From Symbiodinium natans (taxonomy: Eukaryota > Sar > Dinophyceae > Suessiales > Symbiodiniaceae): a stretch of DNA of 64,000 bases. Made by a program: the position numbers and the translations under genes. Of the stretch, positions 60,379 through 64,000 are shown piece after piece. The stretch is taken from assembly GCA_905221605.1 (NCBI GenBank), contig CAJNDS010001746.1:587797-651796 (forward strand), in the 5' to 3' direction. Position 1 is the first letter of the stretch, and each line of letters begins with the position of its first letter. The notes beneath the pieces were generated by a model that ran no database searches, was not told where the DNA came from, and saw only the letters and a list, made by a program, of their open reading frames with translations.

Positions 60379-63300
60379 GGTTCTTAAGCTCGACCCTCAA
60401 GTCCATGCCCAGTCCTTGCGCAGCGTCGAGTTTCAGGCTGTTAAAATGAGTTTGTTCTCCCAAAAAGGGGAACAATGAAAAAAAGGTGCTTTGCTTCACC
60501 CAGGAAATCGCACACCGGCGCACCAGGTCAAGCTTTCGTCGTAGTGAAAGCCTGGACCTCAGCCTGATTCCCCTTCGTGTGCGAAAACCGGTCGCGAGGC
60601 CACGCGCCTCATATATCGTGCACTGTAAATCAGAGGTGCGTCTGACGATCGTATTTGCACAGTGTCCGTTCACCTTTTCCTCGAATTGCTTGGAGGGACC
60701 GGTCTGTGGCGATCAAGGCATCTAGAGTCGAGAGTCAAACAAAATTGCAGAAGCACTGGGTGCTTCTCGGTTTTGGTTTTGCCATGTTTTGCCCTTGCTT
60801 CAGCTCCAGACTGACAGGACAAGAAGCGGCTTGACTCTTCCTCGTAGATTCGGTAAAACTCGGTAAAACGTTGAAATCGAAGAAAACCTGGCGATTCCAG
60901 GCCCTGGCTCCTACAGCTCACGCCTCCAGCCTAAAGACTATGGAGACTCTCATGGGCTCGTTCTCAAGGAAGCGAGGCCCAAAATGAGGCAAAGAACAGG
61001 GCGCATGTGCGCCCACGTCTGAAGGGCAACTTCCCCAAGCTCCAATGCCGTCGGCTCTTCCTGAGCAGTCTAAGGGTCTTCTGACTTCAGCAGGCTTCAG
61101 GGCTTCAGGGGTTCGAGTCTCCTGAACACTGCGTGGAGTGCATTCCTTAAGTTGCCTTAAGCCCCTGAGACCCCGCATACAGAACTTGAGACTTTAGCTC
61201 CCATCGCTCTCAATCCCGTGCCCCGCATCTCTTGGTGAGAAAATCAGAGAGACTGATTCGCACACGTCGGGGGCATGTTCTATTGCGGAGAGAAGTCGCA
61301 GCAAAGGGCAGGGCGGCCTCTTAAATTAAAATCGCCGGCCTGCCGGCGGGTGCCGCGCCGGAGTGCGTCCACTGTAGCAGACGCCGTCGCTTGCGGTGGA
61401 GGTGCGGCGTTTTGACGGGGAGGCGTCTCCGCTTCTCGAGCCTACGTTGCAAGCGAGGAGCTCCGAAGAGTCGATTCAAAAAAATTTGGTTGTTCAAAAG
61501 CCTCTATAGGTCCTACCAGCAAGCGCTGACCAGTGCATCACGAAGTGCTCAGATAGTGCTATAGCACCCAGTGCTTCAGACACCGCAATCGCATGCTCCC
61601 CAGTCCCCGTGTGCTCTCTTAGAAGTTCTTCTCCTAGACAGTGCCAAGTCTCGAGGCCTCATCGCCTTGCTTGGGTTTGATTTTCGCGGCGCTGCCGGCA
61701 CCGCTGGAAGCTTAGCCGGCAGCTGGAGTTTTTCGTTTCTGGAGATGGTGGGGAGGGAGTCTTTTGTCATTGGTCATGCCAGTGGCTCTGGTGCCTTACG
61801 ACTCAGGGGACACAGGGGACTCAGACTCGAGATGCTCCAGGGACTTGGGGAGGAGGGCGCAGTCCTAAGTCCAACTGTGAGCGCTTCTCCCCTCTTTGTG
61901 CCTTAATGTGTCATTGTGGGGGAGGTCCTCCAAGGCACAGAGGCCCGGTGCGAAGCGAGGAAGTGTGGCTGGCTAAGGTGCGCTCTCTTGGTCCCCCCCT
62001 CTGCTGCCTAAGGGGCCCCCTGCCTGCTCCGTCACGGAGTCGAAGTGGCCGCAACCTCTTAATGCGAGCTTGAAGCTCGGCTCAGCTCAGGTCTTTTTGA
62101 ATCTCAGCTCTCTTTAAAACGCCCCAACAGGCGTGCTCTCGCAGCATCTCTAGACTCTAGAGTTGTGTAGCTCCGTAGCCCCGTAGCCGCCGTAGGTTTT
62201 GGCTGTCTGCACCAGAAGAGCAGTGACGGCGGTGATGCAGATACCGGCCTACTACGATTGGCGCTGGTTGGGAGGCGAGCGCGAACGCGAACGCGCATCT
62301 CTTGCGGCACACGGGCACATGCCGGACCATGCACAGCAACATGCACTTTGAAGGAGCTGTTCAGACAGGGCCCTGTGGCAGTCGCGTCTTGCAACCATGG
62401 CAGACTACGCTCGGCGCTGGCGAGGCCGGACGATCGCCATGCAGCACCAAAGGTCTTTCAGGCGACTGGACACAGTCAAGAGTCAAGACATCAGCTGAAG
62501 GGCTTGCTGAGACAAATCAGCAGTTGGCCCCAGCAATCTTGACTCTCCAGTGCGCGCGAGCCTTCTGAACCAAAAGCGCGCGAAAAAGACCAATCCCCAA
62601 CACCCCAACATGTTCACCCCTGAACCCAGAATGCGGGGAGCGGGGTGGGGGTGCCTTGGACGCTTAGCGTCTATTCTGCGCGTGCTCTTTGTTTTCTTGG
62701 ATTCTTCCCGAAAACCTCTCTGAAATTGGGTTCTCGTTTGGCGCTTCAACGCGGAAGGCGTTCTATCGGATCACTTTTCGGCAAAGAGGCCACGAAGAGG
62801 AGACGGTCAACGGAGGAGGGTCGGACGGAATGAATTCTGACGGGAGGCCACGCAGGCGACACGGTCAATGAGTCAAGGGAGGGGGGTCGGAACATTTTGC
62901 CTGCTGTTGATGGACGGGTTCGGGGAGGACAAGGAGGGGGAGCTCGGATGGGGAGCGTGATATTGGGTTGATGGGCAGGGGAGTGGGGGACACGTGGACA
63001 AGACAAGGGGTTCAGTGCGCGATGTCTCCGGTTGACGGGGTTCCACGACCTCCGCCCTCCGCGAACGCGCTCCGCGCCTCCCCGCCCTCCGCGCCCCCGC
63101 CCAGGACACAGTGTACTGATGCTAAGGGTGCCTTGCGTCTATTCTGCGGGTGCGTTGCGTGTATTCTGCGGGCGCTTCCTTCGTAAAGTATTTGTTTACA
63201 AGGCACGCACGTGCAGCATAGCCTTTAAGTGTCCATCTTATGGGGGGGAGGGGGAAGAAGAAAGCCACCCCAAGCCCACCCCAATTGATTGAATCTACAA

Positions 63301-63659
63301 AGCAGCACAGGCTCGGCCCAAATGTTTTGGTTCTTGGGGAGAGAAAGCGCCTTGAGGAATGCAGGGAGGTTGGTGTATGGAGGCCGTGAAATCGCTTCTC
63401 CCCCAAACATGGGAAATCATGGATGAAGACTAAGACTGTTCGTCTTCTGCCATCTTTTGTTTTGGGAAGGAACAGCTTGAGCTTGTTGCTGGCTTGAGTC
63501 TTCTGGCATAGGGTCCTTGAAGGTCTCTCATGGTAGTTTGGATCTTCTGCTTGGAGTGGAGCCCGGGACCTTTGATGACGGGTTACGAGTCTAGGGCCGA
63601 GACGTCTGTTTGGGATGACCGGGGCGTTCAGTTGGGCGGACTGTTGCTACTGTTACGAC
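60379..63659. other. No supported gene
   Basis: 3.3 kb without a defensible exon. Features seen: GC-rich low-complexity part at about 61320-61420; the motif GCGTCTATTCTGCG near 62668 and 63137, repeated as GCGTGTATTCTGCG near 63157, each in a similar G/C-flanked context; and a G-run/C-rich stretch around 63240-63290. Frames such as 61571-61906 plus and 62104-62394 minus are weak. Confidence 0.4.
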
Positions 63660-63745
63660 ACGAACACTTGCATTGTCTTGCCCTGCATGCGTGCCGCAGC
63701 ACACGGCTTGTGCTCCGCAACGTGATTCAGGCAGACAGGAGACAT
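63660..63745 (+). repeat. Diverged copy of the 43313-43395 segment
   Basis: Shares GCCGCAGC-CACGGCTTGTGCTC and GTGATTCAGG / ATGATTCAGG with the 43.3-kb exon, with a 1-base indel. Same orientation and same position relative to the next duplicate. Confidence 0.55.
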
Positions 63746-63904
63746 GTTCATGCGCCCTTGGAATGCAGAGAGCTCGTTTTCTTTCTTTCACCTGAAAACG
63801 TAGCGTTTTGTCTGTAGTTCCAAGCCATGGCGATCCAGGCGTTCGGAGAGCTGGGAACCTTCTGGGCCAAGGCCTGCCCCATGGAGGGCGGCTAAGAGTC
63901 TAAG

Positions 63905-64000
63905 AGACCTTCGAGTTTGGAGCGTCTTGTGCGGGAGGCTTCTGCAGGCTAAATTCTGCTTTCCCTTCCGATTTTGTGGGGCCTGTGGCGGGCTCCTCTC
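63905..64000 (+). repeat. Near-identical copy of 43492-43590, cut by window end
   Basis: 96 bases match 43492-43590 with only four differences (AGACCTTCGAGTTTGGAGCG ... GGGGCCTGTGGCGGGCTCCT). The copy continues beyond the window, so the Cys-module cluster that follows the first copy may be repeated there. Confidence 0.95.

Noticed and set aside
1..64000. Bacterial-type features: operons, ribosome-binding sites, CRISPR arrays, rho-independent terminators
   Set aside because: Gene structure is intron-rich and eukaryotic; tandem arrays have no spacer/repeat organisation of CRISPR type.
1..64000. Dinoflagellate spliced-leader relic (CCATTTTGGCTCAAG), tRNA or rRNA genes
   Set aside because: Looked for by eye on both strands and not found in convincing form; a covariance-model search would be needed to exclude tRNAs.

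Overview
This is eukaryotic nuclear DNA. It is gene-poor, repeat-rich and exon-sparse, and I infer a dinoflagellate, most likely of the Symbiodiniaceae type. The strongest evidence is one recognisable multi-exon gene of the tubulin-tyrosine-ligase-like (TTLL) family between about 10.1 and 14.7 kb. Its protein can be followed through about 18 small exons. Of the 16 intron donors I could place, 13 are GC and only three are GT, and nearly every acceptor is AG followed by G. That splice grammar is characteristic of dinoflagellates. Degenerate CCCTAAA/TTTAGGG tracts and very many low-complexity tracts fit the same assignment. The species cannot be named from the sequence. No rRNA, tRNA, CRISPR array, bacterial operon or complete spliced-leader relic was recognised.

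Layout. 1-730 is a composite minisatellite with a detached copy near 2.3 kb. 2.7-8.0 kb is an extraordinary AT-only array based on TTTTAATTAA. It is interrupted by a normal-composition island (5.17-6.09 kb) carrying one clean 267-codon reading frame with a possible zinc-binding motif, probably the tail of a retroelement protein. 8.0-10.0 kb has no clear gene. 10.1-14.7 kb is the TTLL gene. 15.1-16.0 kb is a GAAA tract followed by a four-unit 121-bp tandem array whose units carry G-run/C-run hairpins. 16.8-25.3 kb holds scattered plus-strand exons, some with exact GC-donor/AG-G-acceptor borders, in unrecognised genes. 26.1-26.6 kb is a 230-bp tandem duplication, and 26.9-27.4 kb is an open frame with a very long leucine tract.

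On the minus strand at 27.6-29.5 kb there is a two-part open frame: a membrane-segment N-terminal part, then, after a single in-frame TAA, a coiled coil plus a phospholipase-D-like HKD domain. The rest of the window (29.5-64 kb) is a mosaic of putative exons on both strands, duplicated segments and decaying gene copies. It includes a pair of paralogous coding segments (31.4 and 42.1 kb), a putative coiled-coil gene (38.6-39.4 kb), a 3.4-kb cluster of repeated Cys-containing modules (43.7-47.1 kb), a pyrimidine tract (39.8-40.5 kb), and remnants that may be transposase- or RING-like.

How it works together: the only well-supported cellular function is post-translational modification of tubulin by the TTLL enzyme. 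Other coding calls are exon-level and mostly of unknown function. In many places both strands carry plausible open frames, so direction was chosen from splice borders, frame-conserved paralogy or amino-acid character, and confidence is low where those are missing. Segmental duplication is the dominant process; at least ten separate duplicate pairs or arrays are visible.
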